From assembly GCA_945861535.1 (NCBI GenBank), contig CAMAUZ010000044.1, positions 1 to 63,167 on the forward strand: a stretch of 63,167 nucleotides of DNA, given 5' to 3'. The notes beneath the pieces are model-generated. The model worked only from the letters and a program-made list of their open reading frames with translations, was not told the origin of the DNA and did not search any database. The position numbers and the translations under genes were made by a program. This stretch comes from Akkermansia muciniphila (GTDB taxonomy: Bacteria; Verrucomicrobiota; Verrucomicrobiia; Limisphaerales; BJHT01). The number at the start of each line of letters is the position of its first letter. Within the stretch, counting starts at the first letter, position 1. This document shows, in pieces, positions 62,026-63,167 of this stretch.

Positions 62026-63167
62026 ATGCCGGAACCAGTCAGCACCACTTCGTTCCTGTCGTCCGCGTGGCTCAAGCCATTGTGGGAAAAGCTCCAGAAA
62101 ATCCGCGGCGCGCGCGACCAGGAGATTCAGCAGATCCTCAAGGATTTCGATGACCCGCGCCAGCTCGCCCGCTTCTACATCGAGCCGGACTGCCAGCAGA
62201 TCAATCCCGCCAATCGCCACGAGGACACCGAGCCGCAGTCCGTGGTGAAATGCCCGGTCTTTAAGACCATCAACGACTTTCTCGCGGGCGAGTTCGCCGT
62301 CGCGGCGGCGGGGCGCAACCAGATGTTCGTCCTCTCGGACGCGGGCATGGGCAAGAGTTCCCTGCTCGTCATGCTCAAGCTGGCGCAGCTCCTGAAGTTC
62401 TGGCCGTCCAAGATTCACTGCGAACTCCTCAAGCTCGGCCCCGACACGCTCGAACGGCTCAAGGCCATCTCCGCGCCCGGCGACACCGTGCTGCTGCTCG
62501 ACGCGCTCGACGAGGACCGCACGGCCTGGGGCAACATCCGCGCGCGCCTCCTCGAACTGCTCGCCGCGACCCATTCTTTCCGCCGCGTCATCCTCTCGTG
62601 TCGCACGCAGTTTTTTCCCGAGACCGAGAAGGACACATTCCAGGTGCTCGGGCGCGTGAAGGTGGACGGGTTCTCGTGCCCGATGATTTTCCTCTCGTTG
62701 TTCGACCAGGAGCAGGTCGGGAAATATCTCGAGAAACGCTACCCCGACGGGTTGCTGCATTGGTTCAGCGAGAACAGCAAGAAGGTCAAGGCGAGCCAAC
62801 TGGTAGGGCAGATGCGCGACCTGTGCTGCCGCCCGATGCTGCTGGCGCACGTCGAGGATTTGGTTGACTCCAAGCTGCTCGTCGGCGAGTGGGGCGAGTA
62901 TCAGGTGTATCAGGCGCTCACCGAGGCGTGGCTCGAGCGCGAGCAGCGGAAGCTCGCCGAGCAGGGAATCAGCGGCGTCACGACGAAGGCGCTGCGCACG
63001 GCGTGCTGGGCGGCGGCGGAGCATTTGCAGCGCAAGGGTGAGCGCACGTTGAGCGAGCGGGACCTGAACCTCCTGATCGCGCAGCACGAGGCGGTGGGGC
63101 ATCTGAGCAAGCTGCACTTCGGCGGGCGCTCGTTGCTCAACCGCAATGCGGACGGGCACTACCGCTT
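62026..63167 (+). CDS. NACHT-domain NTPase (C-terminus outside window)
   Basis: A 380-residue N-terminal part; the frame is open to the window end. ATG 62026 is the first start. After a helical N-terminus (1-75), the NACHT ATPase begins: Walker A AGMGKSSLL with Lys110, Walker B VLLLDALDED with Asp159 and the acidic pair after it, a sensor-type RVILSCRTQFFP with Arg193, then the winged-helix-like region to about 300 (RDLCCRPMLLAHVEDLV). The end (HFGGRSLLNRNADGHYRF) is where sensor repeats usually start. Bacterial NACHT proteins of the NLR type protect against phage in tested cases. It follows the DUF1501 gene by ~490 bp and is not part of that unit. Confidence 0.9.
   Translation, partial: MPEPVSTTSFLSSAWLKPLWEKLQKIRGARDQEIQQILKDFDDPRQLARFYIEPDCQQINPANRHEDTEPQSVVKCPVFKTINDFLAGEFAVAAAGRNQMFVLSDAGMGKSSLLVMLKLAQLLKFWPSKIHCELLKLGPDTLERLKAISAPGDTVLLLDALDEDRTAWGNIRARLLELLAATHSFRRVILSCRTQFFPETEKDTFQVLGRVKVDGFSCPMIFLSLFDQEQVGKYLEKRYPDGLLHWFSENSKKVKASQLVGQMRDLCCRPMLLAHVEDLVDSKLLVGEWGEYQVYQALTEAWLEREQRKLAEQGISGVTTKALRTACWAAAEHLQRKGERTLSERDLNLLIAQHEAVGHLSKLHFGGRSLLNRNADGHYR

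Overview
The window looks like chromosome of a GC-rich member of the PVC superphylum, most likely a Verrucomicrobiota lineage near Pedosphaera/Limisphaerales. This rests on gene content: a DUF1549/DUF1553 (PSD1-type) cytochrome protein coupled to a DUF1501 protein, a PVC-type CxxCH heme protein with propeller and discoidin-like parts, many exported proteins of PVC type (GH28, CotH, Tat-exported Gfo/Idh/MocA, LamG-like, PQQ-like propellers), lpxB (a lipid A outer membrane), a DUF2723/TPR membrane protein, and secreted proteins ending in the W...FYRV module. The species cannot be named from sequence alone.

Layout. 1-1.5 kb: end of one secreted FYRV-tail protein and a second complete one. 1.5-2.4 kb: a tandem hairpin array. 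2.4-9.1 kb: three exported proteins on the minus strand in a probable operon (unknown protein, GH28 pectinase-like protein, 1263-residue fibre/propeller protein). 10-17.6 kb, plus strand: MBL-fold hydrolase, LamG-like protein, PQQ-type propeller, lpxB, transglutaminase-like protein. 17.7-21.5 kb, minus: M81 peptidase, AlkD-like repair protein, CPXCG protein, GT2. 22.3-26.5 kb, plus: membrane protein, ABC ATPase, ABC permease. 26.8-32.0 kb, minus: membrane C39 peptidase, bioB, FAD oxidoreductase, exported glutathione peroxidase. 32.5-35.2 kb: PQQ-type sugar dehydrogenase with Ig-like tail. 35.3-40.7 kb, minus: hexuronate-type MFS transporter, creatininase, CxxCH heme protein. 41-44 kb, plus: DUF4139-like protein and Gfo/Idh/MocA oxidoreductase. 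44.3-51.6 kb, minus: C45-peptidase remnant, GT4, DUF2723/TPR protein, TrmA/RlmD-type methyltransferase, DUF3500 protein. Then tRNA-Met(CAT), M29 aminopeptidase, Ig-like protein, CotH protein, the PSD1/DUF1501 pair, and a NACHT NTPase cut by the window end.

The genes describe a heterotroph that degrades plant or algal polysaccharide: a GH28 protein, a hexuronate-type transporter, a sugar dehydrogenase, Gfo/Idh/MocA, FAD and heme-linked periplasmic oxidoreductases. Cell-envelope, repair and cofactor genes are scattered among them.

The most striking content lies between the genes. More than 35 inverted-repeat loci fill nearly every intergenic gap. One class is paired hairpins preceded by GTAG or GGAG, like the REP/BIME elements served by RAYT transposases in enterobacteria, in several families with compensatory stem changes. 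A second class is inverted clusters of 9-14 bp tandem repeats. One of its families sits 14-26 nt before the start codon at all four of its loci. Another follows directly after gene 3' ends at three of four loci, including the tRNA. Two elements lie inside adjacent genes (PSD1 and DUF1501) as in-frame, translated insertions, and one of these is a repeat nested in another repeat. No transposase, IS element, CRISPR array or prophage gene was seen.
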